Source of the DNA: Methanothermococcus thermolithotrophicus DSM 2095
GTDB lineage: Archaea; AGJL01; Methanococci; Methanococcales; Methanococcaceae
Reading direction: 5' to 3'
Assembly: GCF_946463545.1 (NCBI RefSeq)
Contig: NZ_OX296583.1
Coordinates: forward strand, 1,277,035-1,341,034
DNA length: 64,000 bases
Part shown: positions 50,887-61,131 of the stretch, piece after piece
Position numbering within the stretch: the first letter of the stretch is position 1
Layout of the letters: each line of letters begins with the position of its first letter
Notes under the pieces: model-generated
Seen by the model: the letters and a program-made list of their open reading frames with translations, nothing else
What the model was told of the DNA's origin: nothing
Database searches by the model: none
Position numbers and translations under genes: made by a program

Positions 50887-51271
50887 AGTTGAGAATTTTC
50901 CTTATTTCCCTATAAAGAAAGTTGTATCTTCCCTTATTTAAAACTTTTTATCTCGAACCTATGATCTGGAGCTCTATATATAAAGACGTGCGACTAGTTG
51001 TTTGGTTTTATTTTCTAAAATAAAGAACATGCAGTTGCACAAACTAAAAAATAAACAATATTTGTAAGGAAAACATGATAAAACTAACCATGATACTTAA
51101 ACTAAGCTAGATCTTAATAAATCCTAACATCTAAATATATAAAAAAATCATAAAACGTGGTCGGTTCGAGACGGTCTATTTATCCTTAAAATCAAAATTA
51201 AAAAACATATAAACTATAGAATTAAAAAATATGGATAACTACGAGGATAACTATTAAGAAATAAAAAAATA
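50887..51271 (-). promoter_or_regulatory. CRISPR leader region
   Basis: 385 bp between the first repeat and the stop of the Csm6-like gene, with no ORF worth calling. It is AT-rich apart from GTGGTCGGTTCGAGACGGTC at about 51157-51176. The leader is placed here because intact repeats are on this side and degenerate ones on the other. It should contain the array promoter, but no single TATA box stands out. Confidence 0.6.
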
Positions 51272-52801
51272 TTATAAGTTATTTATTATTTCATTGTTTA
51301 ATTTATCAAATATATTTATTTCATCCTTGTTTACGATATTGAAGAATTCTGATTTAATACTTTTGAAATACTTATTAATATCTTCATTAATTCCATTGAG
51401 TTTTAACATATGTCTTATTTTTTCATTATTTATACCTTCAAAACCATGGGCCACTATTGTTGTATGCCTTAGGTTGTTATAGTTCTTTTTATACATTTTT
51501 TGTATTTTTTCATAGGTCCTGAGCTCACTTGAATAGTATCCATATAAATAACCTATCAATTTCTTGTAAGTTGGAGTATTTATACAAATATTATATTCCA
51601 CTTTACCGTTGCGTGTTATTATATTTCCACTTCTATCCTTCTTTTTGCAGTTTTCTTCGATAAAACTCCTTAGTTTTGATACGCCCTTATGATTTACAGG
51701 CTTGTTAAATTTAATTCCATTTGACAAATATCTTAAATAACTTCTAATTTTATTGTTTAAGTCCTCCACACCAATATTTTTAACATTAACAAACCCAGAT
51801 GGTGGATTGTTTCCCAATTTATAACTAATTTCAGTTTTCGTTTTTTCAAACCACTTTAAAACAAAATACTGGCCCATAGCCTCCTCCAATCTATAAACCC
51901 TTGCTAAAAAGTTCGCATAGTTTCCATTTTTTAATTCAATTTCCATATTGTCCAAAAGTTCAAGGATAAGATATTCTAACTTTTTAATCGTGTTACTCTC
52001 ATTCCTTAGTTTCTTTAATCTCTCCTCATTGTAGTATTTTACTGCATTATCGAAATCAAAATTTAATCGGTAATTTAAGTGTTTAATTAACTTTAAAACT
52101 TCTTCATCATCTTCATAATATTTTTTAAATGACAATGCACCAGTATAATTGTAATTCCTAATTAAATCTTTTACTTTTTCTTTTATTATTCTATTTTCAA
52201 AGAACCCCATATTTGCTGGACTAACTTCTCCATTAACAACCTCTGCAACTTCTGTTTTATTCTTAAATAGCGATGCTAATCTTATTGCTTCTTTACTTGT
52301 TGGGACGCCACCACTTATTTCAAATATTAATTTATCAAATTTTTTATAGTTATTATTGATTATTTCGTGTATATGATTAAACCATCTCTCTAAATTTGAT
52401 GCATCAAATTTAGCAACCTTGATTTCAACCTTATTTAAATATCCTTTTTTTTCTAAAACTTTTTTAATAATTTCTGCTTCAATAAATGTATCTCCTTTTT
52501 TAAATCTTTCATCAATATTTTCATCTTGTTGATTTGTTGGAATTAAAATAATTTTTTCTATGTGTTTATTTAAACAGGACTGTATGATTGGTAAAGTTAT
52601 ATGATCTTGTATATGGTTATATTTTTCAAGGATTTTACGGGTATTATCCAAAAAATTACCTTTTTTAATATATAATTCATTAGAGTCCAAATCGTTGTTT
52701 TTATCTAATATATCTCCCAAGGTTTCTTTTAATTTATGCTCAAACTCTTTTTTAAACTGTATATCCCTATTCCCTAATGTGCAAATTAGACAAATTCCCA
52801 T
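51272..52801 (-). CDS. Csm6-like CARF-HEPN ribonuclease (second copy)
   Basis: 509 aa. The N-terminal CARF domain starts ICLICTLGNRDIQF and has the ligand-binding loop LIFEISGGVPTSKEAIRLA. The C-terminal HEPN domain has the R-x6-H motif in NLRHTTIVAHGFEG, the RNase active site. Such proteins are activated by cyclic oligoadenylate from Cas10 and cut RNA without sequence guidance (established for Csm6). It is 36 bp after the first Csm6-like gene; sequence similarity between the two is modest, so they may answer to different ring sizes. Confidence 0.82.
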   Translation of the reverse strand: MGICLICTLGNRDIQFKKEFEHKLKETLGDILDKNNDLDSNELYIKKGNFLDNTRKILEKYNHIQDHITLPIIQSCLNKHIEKIILIPTNQQDENIDERFKKGDTFIEAEIIKKVLEKKGYLNKVEIKVAKFDASNLERWFNHIHEIINNNYKKFDKLIFEISGGVPTSKEAIRLASLFKNKTEVAEVVNGEVSPANMGFFENRIIKEKVKDLIRNYNYTGALSFKKYYEDDEEVLKLIKHLNYRLNFDFDNAVKYYNEERLKKLRNESNTIKKLEYLILELLDNMEIELKNGNYANFLARVYRLEEAMGQYFVLKWFEKTKTEISYKLGNNPPSGFVNVKNIGVEDLNNKIRSYLRYLSNGIKFNKPVNHKGVSKLRSFIEENCKKKDRSGNIITRNGKVEYNICINTPTYKKLIGYLYGYYSSELRTYEKIQKMYKKNYNNLRHTTIVAHGFEGINNEKIRHMLKLNGINEDINKYFKSIKSEFFNIVNKDEINIFDKLNNEIINNL

Positions 52802-52837
52802 TATATCACTTTTAAATATGGTAAAAATAGAGAAAGT

Positions 52838-54325
52838 TTATATAAATATATTAATCAGTTTTTTTACAAGACGTATATCTTCTATAATTTCGTTTTCATT
52901 GGACTTATCTTCGTTGTATAGTTCAATTATATTCTTTTTAGAAACCCCCATAAATCCATGTGCTATAATTGATTTATTTCGCAAATCTGCTAAACTTTCT
53001 ACTTTTTCCAATTTTTTAGGGGCTTTTTTAGTTTTATTATTTTTATTCAATTTATCCATTATATTATGGATCTTTTTGTATTTTTCAAGCCCTTTATTTT
53101 CTATTAAATACCCTACTAAATGAAACAGTGAATGTCTATTAACTCCCTTATCGATTTTTACTTTTTTCTTAGTCAAATAGTCTTTTATATCAGGATTTTC
53201 ATTTAATAGCTCTTCATATTCATAAAATCTACTATCTCCATTGATATTCTTTTTATCCATAGATTTATTGAATTCTTTTTCAACGATCGTTTTCAATACC
53301 GCCTCTTCCAATCTAAATAACCTGCCTACAAAATCTACATAGTCTCCATTTTTCCATTTACTTTCTATACTGTCTATTAATAAATTAATTAGTAATTTAT
53401 ATTTTTCAGTAGTTTCTTTTAAATCATTGGTAGATTCATCACTTTCTAATTTCCTTAATAACTCTATTTCTCGTCTAATGTCTCTTCTATTTTCTATATT
53501 GGCTTTATTGAAAGCCTCATTAAGTTCATCAATTGCTTGTTCAAAATCAAATAAATTTTTAAAATGCAGAGCTCTTAATTTATGATATTCCCAATCTTCG
53601 ATAATCTCATGTTCTTTCCCAACTTCAGATGCCAATAGATACATTTCTGATTCTTTATATGCGTTATAGTCCTCATTTTTAAATTTTTTAAATAATATCT
53701 TCCCAATATCATTTTCCTGTGGTTTTTTACCTTGTGGCTTGTATAATATCTTTGTTTTTGTTTCCCATTTTAGTATTCCATTTATTATAAGACTTGATAT
53801 TTGGGCAGGAGTTCCCCCAGTTATTCCAAGATATACATCATCATAATGATCATCTAATCTGCTAAGAAGTTTAGAATATTCTTCAAGCATTACTGCATAG
53901 TCAGATGGGTTTTTATTTACTTTAATGATTTCAACATTACCTTCTAATTTTGGGTATTTCCTTATTAACCATTCTTTGATTATTTCAGCGGAATAATATG
54001 TATCTTGGTCATGTGAATTATCCTGCATTGTTGCTAACAGTTTAATGTTCAGTTCATCATACAGTTCGCATATAATTTTTATTTTATCTTTAATTAAAAT
54101 TGGTTCCAAGTCCAACTTTTCATGAGCTCCGCTTAAATATAACTCTCCTGTGAATTCAAAAAAACTTTTAGAATTCAGATATTTCTCTGTTATTTCATTG
54201 TATGTTTTGTTACATTTCTCACGAAGTTTTTTGGATTTTTCTATATTCTTATTATCAAATAACGCAACTTCTCCATATCCTAAATCCCTATTACCCACAT
54301 TTGATAAAAACAGTGCTTTATTCAT
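52838..54325 (-). CDS. csm6: Csm6-like CARF-HEPN ribonuclease (first copy)
   Basis: 495 aa. CARF start KALFLSNVGNRDLGYGE with loop VYLGITGGTPAQISSLI. HEPN motif DLRNKSIIAHGFMG (R-x6-H) near residue 450. The ATG overlaps the csm5 stop by four bases, so it is part of the Csm operon and translationally coupled. Role: auxiliary RNase triggered by cyclic oligoadenylate during type III interference. Confidence 0.85.
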   Translation of the reverse strand: MNKALFLSNVGNRDLGYGEVALFDNKNIEKSKKLREKCNKTYNEITEKYLNSKSFFEFTGELYLSGAHEKLDLEPILIKDKIKIICELYDELNIKLLATMQDNSHDQDTYYSAEIIKEWLIRKYPKLEGNVEIIKVNKNPSDYAVMLEEYSKLLSRLDDHYDDVYLGITGGTPAQISSLIINGILKWETKTKILYKPQGKKPQENDIGKILFKKFKNEDYNAYKESEMYLLASEVGKEHEIIEDWEYHKLRALHFKNLFDFEQAIDELNEAFNKANIENRRDIRREIELLRKLESDESTNDLKETTEKYKLLINLLIDSIESKWKNGDYVDFVGRLFRLEEAVLKTIVEKEFNKSMDKKNINGDSRFYEYEELLNENPDIKDYLTKKKVKIDKGVNRHSLFHLVGYLIENKGLEKYKKIHNIMDKLNKNNKTKKAPKKLEKVESLADLRNKSIIAHGFMGVSKKNIIELYNEDKSNENEIIEDIRLVKKLINIFI

Positions 54326-55437
54326 TTTATCCCTTCAATTTTTATCCATCCCATAGGTATTTCTTTTTTAGAATCAATTACACGCGTTCGTGGGAATTCT
54401 ATATAGTCGTTTACAGGCTGAACTAAGAATTTACCTGTCCTTTTATCTTTCCCTTTTTTCAGCGGGAGTATTCTTTTTATTAAATTTAAATCCTTGTTAT
54501 GCTTCCATAATAATAAATAAATGGTTTTAGACAAAAATCCGCTTCCAGAACCTAATAATAAATAAAATGCATTGTTATTGTTTAAGTCATTTAAAATTTT
54601 GTTTTTATAAAAATCCTTTAAACCCTGTGGTAAATACCTATTTTTCATTTCAAATTGAATAATCGTTCTTGTAAGATTGTTACACATGTTTTTTATTTCT
54701 TCAAAATTGTTTGGAAAACCTTTTTTTATTGTTAATTCAATGGTAAATTCAGAACCTTTTTTCAATGCTTCCTTACATTCCTTATTTCCGTATATATTTG
54801 ATTTATTTTTTCTTTTATATTCTATATTGTATCTTCTTGTTTCGATAAATTCGAAATTATTGGAATCTATAAAATCGCTGTCGGTAATTAACAAATATTT
54901 AAAGAAATCATCTTTAATTTTACCTATGGCATTCTCTACAACAGCACTTCCTTTTTTATTGTTGTATATTCCTCTATCTTTTAAAATACTAACTAATTTA
55001 TCAATATTTTTATCATAATAATCAAAAATATATGCTGTTCTTATGGCCCCCTTTAGTGAGCTCCCAGGAACGTAGTATTTTCCATTCTGATTTATGAATT
55101 TTTTAATCTGCACACTTGCATCTTCTTTAATTTTGCAGTCAATTTCTTTTAAAATGAACTTATCAGGATATATATTTATACTTTCATAGGCCTCTTTTAC
55201 GCCAATTTCCATTCTATTGTTCCCCATGTTAGATTTTATTAATTTTACCAACTCATCTATTTTATTTGCGTCATCTAAACTTTCCAATAACCTTCCCATA
55301 TCGATTATTTTTGCCTTACTACCTTCAATATAATAATCCAAATTGGTATAAAAATCCCCACATCCTATGTTTAAATGAGATAATGTAGTAATCTTTAAAG
55401 TTTTTTTAGTGGAGTTATTTTGTTCAAATATATTCAT
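54322..55437 (-). CDS. csm5: type III-A effector subunit Csm5
   Basis: About 371 aa RAMP protein capping the 3' end of the crRNA in the Csm complex. The first RRM-like fold has HLNIGCGDFYTNLDYYIEGS, and the glycine loop is KYYVPGSSLKGAIRTAYIF. The C-terminal part carries LLLGSGSGFLSKTIY. ATG 55437 follows a run of six G; an in-frame start at 55461 lies upstream of that site. It overlaps csm4 by 14 bp and the csm6-like gene by 4 bp. Confidence 0.88.
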   Translation of the reverse strand: MNIFEQNNSTKKTLKITTLSHLNIGCGDFYTNLDYYIEGSKAKIIDMGRLLESLDDANKIDELVKLIKSNMGNNRMEIGVKEAYESINIYPDKFILKEIDCKIKEDASVQIKKFINQNGKYYVPGSSLKGAIRTAYIFDYYDKNIDKLVSILKDRGIYNNKKGSAVVENAIGKIKDDFFKYLLITDSDFIDSNNFEFIETRRYNIEYKRKNKSNIYGNKECKEALKKGSEFTIELTIKKGFPNNFEEIKNMCNNLTRTIIQFEMKNRYLPQGLKDFYKNKILNDLNNNNAFYLLLGSGSGFLSKTIYLLLWKHNKDLNLIKRILPLKKGKDKRTGKFLVQPVNDYIEFPRTRVIDSKKEIPMGWIKIEGIK

Positions 55438-56560
55438 AAATTCCCCCCTTGTCCAATTCATAAGATACTATTGGAATTAAAATAGGTCGTCCGTTCAATA
55501 CAATTTCATGTTCAACAGTATCCGGTTTTAAATCTAAAACTTGCCCTTCAACTGATTTTTCACATATTGAACCTTCCGTCAATGCATAAACATTCTTTTT
55601 TAGTTTTGTAATATGTTCCATATTTGATGACGAATAAATATATCCACCTATTTTAATTAACTGATAACTGTTAAAGTTTTCAAATTCATTTTCTTTTGGA
55701 ATAGTTATTGATAATACCGCATTCTTTTCTTTTGAAATGTATGTTTTGTTTTTTTGTTGATAGTTCTTACCCAATAATTTATTATCTATGCTTAAATCCT
55801 CGTTAAATTCATCTATAATTATGTCTTTAAAAATTCCTGCTCCAATACTTCGTTTTCCTCCCAATCCTTCGTCTTTCATTAACCGTATTGACGCCCTGAT
55901 TTTTTTTACTAATTCCCCGTCAATGTCATTAAAATCAGCTAAAAAGTAAAATCCCACTATCTTATCATCTTTTCTAAGTGGTTTTATAAATTCAATGGCA
56001 TATAATTGCCCTTTTTCACTATCTTCCAATGTAATCCCTTTTATTCTATCAATTGAAACCTTTTGCTCTATTATATTTTTAAACAAATTCATATTTTCAG
56101 GTTTATTATAACCGAACTTCTTTTTTTCATCCTCGGTTATTAAATATTCTTTTCCTATCGTTATCTTTTTCAATGTCTTTTCGTTATGTTTTTTAAGAGC
56201 CCCTATTGAAATGAATTTGATTTTTTTGAAATCCTTTGGTTTTTCTTCAATATCCTCCTGTGTATCTTTATCAAACCCGAGCATTACCATAGGTTTAGGG
56301 ATAAATAATATCTCATCTTCAATTTCTGAACCATTTTTATTTTTAAATTTATATATTGCAGGAAATAACGAAGATATTTTTAATTTTTTTATTTCTTCCC
56401 CATATTTATTAAATTCATCAACCCCATATAGCTTAATAAAGTTATTAACCATTGCAGAAAATAAACTGTTGGAATGAAATACTACGGAGCTCTCTGATAA
56501 ATCACCCTCTCCAAAATGGTATTTACTATTTTTATTTGGAATAAGTTTTACAATGTGCAT
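55424..56560 (-). CDS. csm4: type III-A effector subunit Csm4
   Basis: About 378 aa RAMP that holds the crRNA 5' handle and contacts Cas10. N-terminal MHIVKLIPNKNSKYHFGEGD, surface-anchoring LFSAMVNNFIKLYG, and the glycine-rich loop MKDEGLGGKRSIGAGIF. ATG 56560 follows GGTGGGATT; an ATG at 56575 overlaps that site. 34 bp after csm3. Confidence 0.88.
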   Translation of the reverse strand: MHIVKLIPNKNSKYHFGEGDLSESSVVFHSNSLFSAMVNNFIKLYGVDEFNKYGEEIKKLKISSLFPAIYKFKNKNGSEIEDEILFIPKPMVMLGFDKDTQEDIEEKPKDFKKIKFISIGALKKHNEKTLKKITIGKEYLITEDEKKKFGYNKPENMNLFKNIIEQKVSIDRIKGITLEDSEKGQLYAIEFIKPLRKDDKIVGFYFLADFNDIDGELVKKIRASIRLMKDEGLGGKRSIGAGIFKDIIIDEFNEDLSIDNKLLGKNYQQKNKTYISKEKNAVLSITIPKENEFENFNSYQLIKIGGYIYSSSNMEHITKLKKNVYALTEGSICEKSVEGQVLDLKPDTVEHEIVLNGRPILIPIVSYELDKGGIYEYI

Positions 56561-56594
56561 AATCCCACCAATCATTATAAAAATAAAAAATAAT

Positions 56595-57320
56595 TTAAAA
56601 GTTAATGCTATTCATCAAGTTATCTAAGTCGTTAGTTTTTTCAGGAGTTAGCTCTATTTCATTTACTGTCCCTTCATAATATTCTTTTGGCCTATATTTT
56701 GCACGCATTTCTTTGAATTTTATTTTACCGTACCCTCTTGAACCGCTTCCCCCTAAATAATCGTCCTCCAATAGTTTCATACCTTCAATGAATTTTTTAA
56801 TTAATTCCTTATCACCATCTTTGTAGATGTTAAAAATTACTTCATATTCAAACTCAGTTCCAGCAACTACTCTTTCAATAAATCTTGGATGTTGTGCTGT
56901 TCCCTTTACCCTATCTATTACATTCTCGGGTTTTGTTTCTAGATAGTCATAAATGGTCTTTCCATCATCTAGTTTCAAATAAGCATCTCTTAGAATTGCC
57001 CTTGGTGGTTCTTTTATATTATCTGATTTATGCGGTCCGAAAAGCATACAAATATGGCAATCTGTTTTTCCACAATTGCACGGTTGTGCTTCGTTTTTAT
57101 TTGTAGTAATATATTTACCATCCTTAACTTCCAGTAGACTTCTAATTTTTCCTTTTAAAGAACTTCCAGGGATAAATACTTTCCCGTTTTTATCCCTAAT
57201 TACTGGATTATCGGAACCCCCTATTTTTAAGGTTTCTGCGGTCCCCCCTATATGTAATCCTGTTTTTGTCTCAATTTTACCCATTATTATTAGTTTTCCT
57301 TTTAATGTTATGCTATTCAT
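56595..57320 (-). CDS. csm3: type III-A backbone subunit Csm3 (target RNase)
   Basis: 241 aa RAMP forming the filament that cuts target RNA every six nucleotides. The catalytic Asp is conserved: D37 in KIGGSDNPVIRD aligns with the catalytic Asp33 of Streptococcus Csm3. TKTGLHIGG and FIPGSSLKGKIRSLLE are the RAMP motifs. A four-Cys segment CNCGKTDCHIC is a zinc site. GGGGGAT precedes the ATG. 18 bp after csm2. Confidence 0.93.
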   Translation of the reverse strand: MNSITLKGKLIIMGKIETKTGLHIGGTAETLKIGGSDNPVIRDKNGKVFIPGSSLKGKIRSLLEVKDGKYITTNKNEAQPCNCGKTDCHICMLFGPHKSDNIKEPPRAILRDAYLKLDDGKTIYDYLETKPENVIDRVKGTAQHPRFIERVVAGTEFEYEVIFNIYKDGDKELIKKFIEGMKLLEDDYLGGSGSRGYGKIKFKEMRAKYRPKEYYEGTVNEIELTPEKTNDLDNLMNSINF

Positions 57321-57338
57321 ATTTTATCCCCCTATGTT

Positions 57339-57815
57339 TTAATTAGATTTAGTGTATTTTTTATGGTATGCCACAACAGCCTCAAAGAATGTTTTGAAAT
57401 TTTCAAAATGATTATCATTGTTCCTATCTATTTTATCCAATATCCTGCTTATTTCATTATTGAATAATTCTAACGCCTTTCTCTTGTCGGACTTTTCATT
57501 TTCTTTACTTGCATGATATGTCATTTTTGGTTTTAATAGCATTAATTTTAAATACCATTTATCATCTTTTGATTCCTTAATTTGAACAACATAGTCATAA
57601 AAGTCCCTCAATTTTGAAGATGAAATTCGTTCAATCCTTTTTTTTCCACTAATTAAATCCCCAATTTCTTCTGCCAATTCATCGGATTTTTTAATTAATA
57701 TTCCTATGTTTTTAGGTTTTAAATCCAATATATTTTCAATATCTTCATCCGATAAGATTCTTCGTTCATTCTGATTTCCAGGATTTTGATAATTTTTATT
57801 TTTCTGCTTTCCCAT
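57339..57815 (-). CDS. csm2: type III-A small subunit Csm2
   Basis: About 158 aa, helical, basic; forms the belly filament of the Csm complex next to Csm3. I chose ATG 57815 (MGKQKNKNYQN), which follows GGGGGAGGTAATTTT; in-frame starts upstream lie in the end of cas10. The conserved core is LRDFYDYVVQIKES and the C-terminal helix FFEAVVAYHKKY. Identification depends on position as much as sequence, as Csm2 is poorly conserved. Confidence 0.8.
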   Translation of the reverse strand: MGKQKNKNYQNPGNQNERRILSDEDIENILDLKPKNIGILIKKSDELAEEIGDLISGKKRIERISSSKLRDFYDYVVQIKESKDDKWYLKLMLLKPKMTYHASKENEKSDKRKALELFNNEISRILDKIDRNNDNHFENFKTFFEAVVAYHKKYTKSN

Positions 57816-57849
57816 AAAATTACCTCCCCCTTTAAATTTAACATTTGGA

Positions 57850-60378
57850 TTATTTGCCCAATTCATTGTTGACACCCTCCTCATTTCTTGATTTTAATTC
57901 TGCAATTCTTGAAGCAATTATTATATCGTTGAAGTTAATTTCTTCTAATTTTTCCACATCACATTTTCTAATTTTATTTTCAATATCGTTTAGATAATTA
58001 TCTATAAACTCCACATTATTATCCAACCCCTCTTCTTTTTTAGAATAGTTTCTATAAAGATAATATTTCATTCTCCATAGATAGGGAATATTGATTCTGA
58101 TTTCAGTTTCAGGAGTATTTTTTCTTAGTGCTTTTCTTAGGTTTATGGAAGTCTTCTGAACTAACTGAACCACTCTTTTTTTACCTAATTTATCTATTGC
58201 ATTTACAAACTCTTCTTCTAATTTTTTCTCATCTTCAATTTTATTCCAATTCAAAGAATGGCCAAAAATACTTACTGAATTTTTCTCCTTTTCCCCTCCA
58301 TCAATTTTTACCTTATTCTCCTTTGCGTTCTCCAGCTCTTCCTCTGCTAAATAGACTCCTTTTCTGTATTCAAATTTTGGACTTACTAAAACTACCCCCG
58401 CACTTAATGTAATATCTTCATTTTCACAAACAAACTTTTTAAAGTCGTCCCTGATTTGCTTTGCCAAATCCCACACTTTATCCCATGCACCAACTATTAA
58501 TGTATCATCACCTCCCGAATAGGTCAAATAAATAGAGTTTTTATATTCATCACTTGATTTGATTAGATAAGGAATATAACCTGTAAAAAACAAAGTCAGC
58601 ATAGAGCTCAGTGTGCTTAATCTCGATATTGTTGCCCCGTTTCCTAAACCTTTTGTGATTATTTTACCTAAGTTATCTACATCCATCTTTAAAATGGCTA
58701 TTTTGTTTGTTCCAGTTCTTTTTTTTGCATCCTCCCCCAATTCAGAGAAATCTTTTATATCTTTATCATCTAATGGAAATGCAATGCTCCAGATCTTATA
58801 TGGAATTTTTAGCTCTCCGTCCTTTGGTAGGTTATACCCCTCATTTTCAAATTTAATTAATTTATAAAATTCCTTTAGTGAAGGTAATTCATTAAAAAAT
58901 TTGGTTTTTTTGAATATTTTTGAATGATTATCTGAGTTATAATTGATCGTTCCTTCTTTTTCGAATTTCTTCAAAAAATTAGTTATCTCTATAAATGAAG
59001 CACAGTTTTCACATATTTTTATATGGTTATCCAATTCATTTGGATTCTTCATCTCGTTTTTACAGATTGGACATCTCTTACTCTCATCCCCATTTCCTTT
59101 TGGATTAAACAACTCCATTCCTTTGTAACTAAACTTTTTCATCTTCTTTTTAGAAGTGGCTTCTGTTGATTCCTTCCATTTATATGGAATTCCAATTTTT
59201 ATGTCTTCATCCATACAATCCATTAAAAAATCAATAGGCCTTAAATCCACCTTTCCAATTGCCACATACAAATCTGCACCGAATTTTTCAAATAATATGT
59301 CGTTTATTTTTTCTTCAAAATCTGCTACTTTTTTACCATCAACGTTGTATGATAGGATGTAAAAGTGCCCCCCTCCGTAAAATAATATATTTGTTATTGG
59401 TAAGTCTAATTCTTGAATAACATATTTAGCACAGAGCTCGGTTAAAAAGTCCAAATAAAAACTCCTACCTTTGAGGGATTTATTTGCCCCTTTCGATGTA
59501 ATATTAAATATAAAATCTTGAACTCCTGAAATATCCCCGTGGATTAATGAAAATAGGTCTTTATTACTGTATTTAATACCATTTTTTAATAATTTTCCAA
59601 TTTTACTTATTTTTTCCGGTTTTCCCCCATATTTATCTTTAATTTCTTTTATTTTAGTTGCTTCTTTATTCAGAGTATTTAAAAGATTTTCAATATCTTC
59701 TTCATTGATTTTTTCATTTTTATATAAACTGCATGCAATAGCACAGGTAGTTTTTGAATGGTCAAATAACGAAACATCTGGCAGATATCCTTTTATCTCT
59801 TTTCCAGACTTCCAATATGTTGCAGATGGAATACACCAGGTATATTTTTGCATAAGTTGACATAACCTTTCAAAATTGTTAACATGACCCAATTCATTTA
59901 AAAAATCTTCTTTTAATTCATTATAGCTTCTATTTGGTGACAAATATATTGCCGTTTTTGATACATTTAAAGGTTTTAAATCGTATTTCTGTGAATCTTC
60001 ATAATTTTTTATTTTATGGTTGCCTAATGAAATACTTTCAAAAATGGACATTAAATATTGGCTGTTTCTATTGTAGCAATCTGTTTCTTTATCCATGGTT
60101 CTTCGTTCTCCACTACTTAACCAATCGGCTAATCTAACTATTGATATAATGCCCTTTTTTATATTGTCATGATGTTTTTCCACAATATCTAAAGCTATTT
60201 TAATCTCATCTTTACCTAAATTTTCTAAAATTGGGATGTTATTCCTATGGTTTTCTAAAAATTCGATTCCAAATTTTCCATGAGTTTTTTTATTTGGATA
60301 AGTATCTGCTCTCTGGATAAATTTTCCAATATCATGCAATAATGCACCAATTTTTAATGCTTCATACTCAGGATTCAT
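57850..60378 (-). CDS. cas10: Cas10/Csm1, signature subunit of the type III-A CRISPR complex
   Basis: 842 aa. N-terminal HD nuclease motif is GALLHDIGKF (H15-D16). Zinc finger CPICKNEMKNPNEL with later CENC. The GGDD palm motif for cyclic-oligoadenylate synthesis is intact in YLTYSGGDDTLIVGAWD. FSLIHGDISGVQDFIFNI is typical of the first palm domain. With both HD and GGDD present, the protein should cut ssDNA and signal to Csm6 (known for homologues). ATG 60378 follows GGGGGG. First gene of the operon; about 170 bp of AT-rich DNA upstream holds the promoter. Confidence 0.94.
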   Translation of the reverse strand: MNPEYEALKIGALLHDIGKFIQRADTYPNKKTHGKFGIEFLENHRNNIPILENLGKDEIKIALDIVEKHHDNIKKGIISIVRLADWLSSGERRTMDKETDCYNRNSQYLMSIFESISLGNHKIKNYEDSQKYDLKPLNVSKTAIYLSPNRSYNELKEDFLNELGHVNNFERLCQLMQKYTWCIPSATYWKSGKEIKGYLPDVSLFDHSKTTCAIACSLYKNEKINEEDIENLLNTLNKEATKIKEIKDKYGGKPEKISKIGKLLKNGIKYSNKDLFSLIHGDISGVQDFIFNITSKGANKSLKGRSFYLDFLTELCAKYVIQELDLPITNILFYGGGHFYILSYNVDGKKVADFEEKINDILFEKFGADLYVAIGKVDLRPIDFLMDCMDEDIKIGIPYKWKESTEATSKKKMKKFSYKGMELFNPKGNGDESKRCPICKNEMKNPNELDNHIKICENCASFIEITNFLKKFEKEGTINYNSDNHSKIFKKTKFFNELPSLKEFYKLIKFENEGYNLPKDGELKIPYKIWSIAFPLDDKDIKDFSELGEDAKKRTGTNKIAILKMDVDNLGKIITKGLGNGATISRLSTLSSMLTLFFTGYIPYLIKSSDEYKNSIYLTYSGGDDTLIVGAWDKVWDLAKQIRDDFKKFVCENEDITLSAGVVLVSPKFEYRKGVYLAEEELENAKENKVKIDGGEKEKNSVSIFGHSLNWNKIEDEKKLEEEFVNAIDKLGKKRVVQLVQKTSINLRKALRKNTPETEIRINIPYLWRMKYYLYRNYSKKEEGLDNNVEFIDNYLNDIENKIRKCDVEKLEEINFNDIIIASRIAELKSRNEEGVNNELGK

Positions 60379-60551
60379 TATTCCCCCCGCAATATTTAAA
60401 AAATAATATAATGTTGAATATATTAATATTTATTAATTTCGATTTAATTTTTAAAAAATATAACCTTCTAACTATTTTAGATAATGTTGTTGAAAATAGC
60501 AATAAAAATTAAAAAAATAAAAAAGAGACGATAAAAAGAAATTTATATTAA

Positions 60552-60947
60552 TTATTTGTTTATAACTCTTGTTATTTTGTATCTTCCAACAGCTTCAAAG
60601 TATTCTACTTCGTTACCGCTGTCGATACCTTCTACATCATCTGGCATTGGGAGCTCTAATGTTTCGTATGTTTCTAAGTCCATAATTTGTACCAAATCTC
60701 CCATAACTGCTAAAACTTGTCCTTTTCTTTTGTCAATAATTGGAACATCAATTCTTGAGGAAGATGGCCCAACGTGTTCTTTTTTAACAGGTTCAAATAT
60801 ACCCATTGCTGTGAGTCTTACTTTAGCTCCACCGTGTTTTCCAGGTTTTGAGTGTGTAGTACTTACAATTCTACAAGGTACGTTGTCAATAATTACATAC
60901 TGACCTTCTTTTAATGAACCTAATTCAACAGGTTTTGTTCCAGGCAT
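60552..60947 (-). CDS. eif5A: translation factor aIF5A
   Basis: 131 aa. The N-terminal domain carries the hypusine loop STTHSKPGKHGGAKVRL, in which the Lys of G-K-H-G is modified to (deoxy)hypusine; the OB-fold C-domain follows. It relieves ribosome stalling at poly-Pro and other sites. The start is ATG 60947 (MPGTKPVELGSLK) behind AGGTGAT; an in-frame start 48 bp upstream has no site and would add a Lys/Asn-rich tail. Upstream of the Csm operon, on the same strand, with a separate promoter likely. Confidence 0.95.
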   Translation of the reverse strand: MPGTKPVELGSLKEGQYVIIDNVPCRIVSTTHSKPGKHGGAKVRLTAMGIFEPVKKEHVGPSSSRIDVPIIDKRKGQVLAVMGDLVQIMDLETYETLELPMPDDVEGIDSGNEVEYFEAVGRYKITRVINK

Positions 60948-61131
60948 CCTATCACCTAAATCATATTTTTTGTTTGATTTATTTTTTTTACACATTCAAT
61001 AGTTTCATATTATATATAAATTTTTTTAAACTCGATAAACTATTAAAGATTTAATTATGGGCCAATAAATCCGTAAAGGATCGTTTCGATTTCTGATATT
61101 TTTTGTTACTATTGGGTTTTTAAGTACCTAT

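Noticed and set aside
51157-51176. tRNA-like T-arm GGTTCGAGAC in the CRISPR leader
   Set aside because: The flanking bases do not make a 5-bp T-stem, and no acceptor, D or anticodon arm can be built around it.
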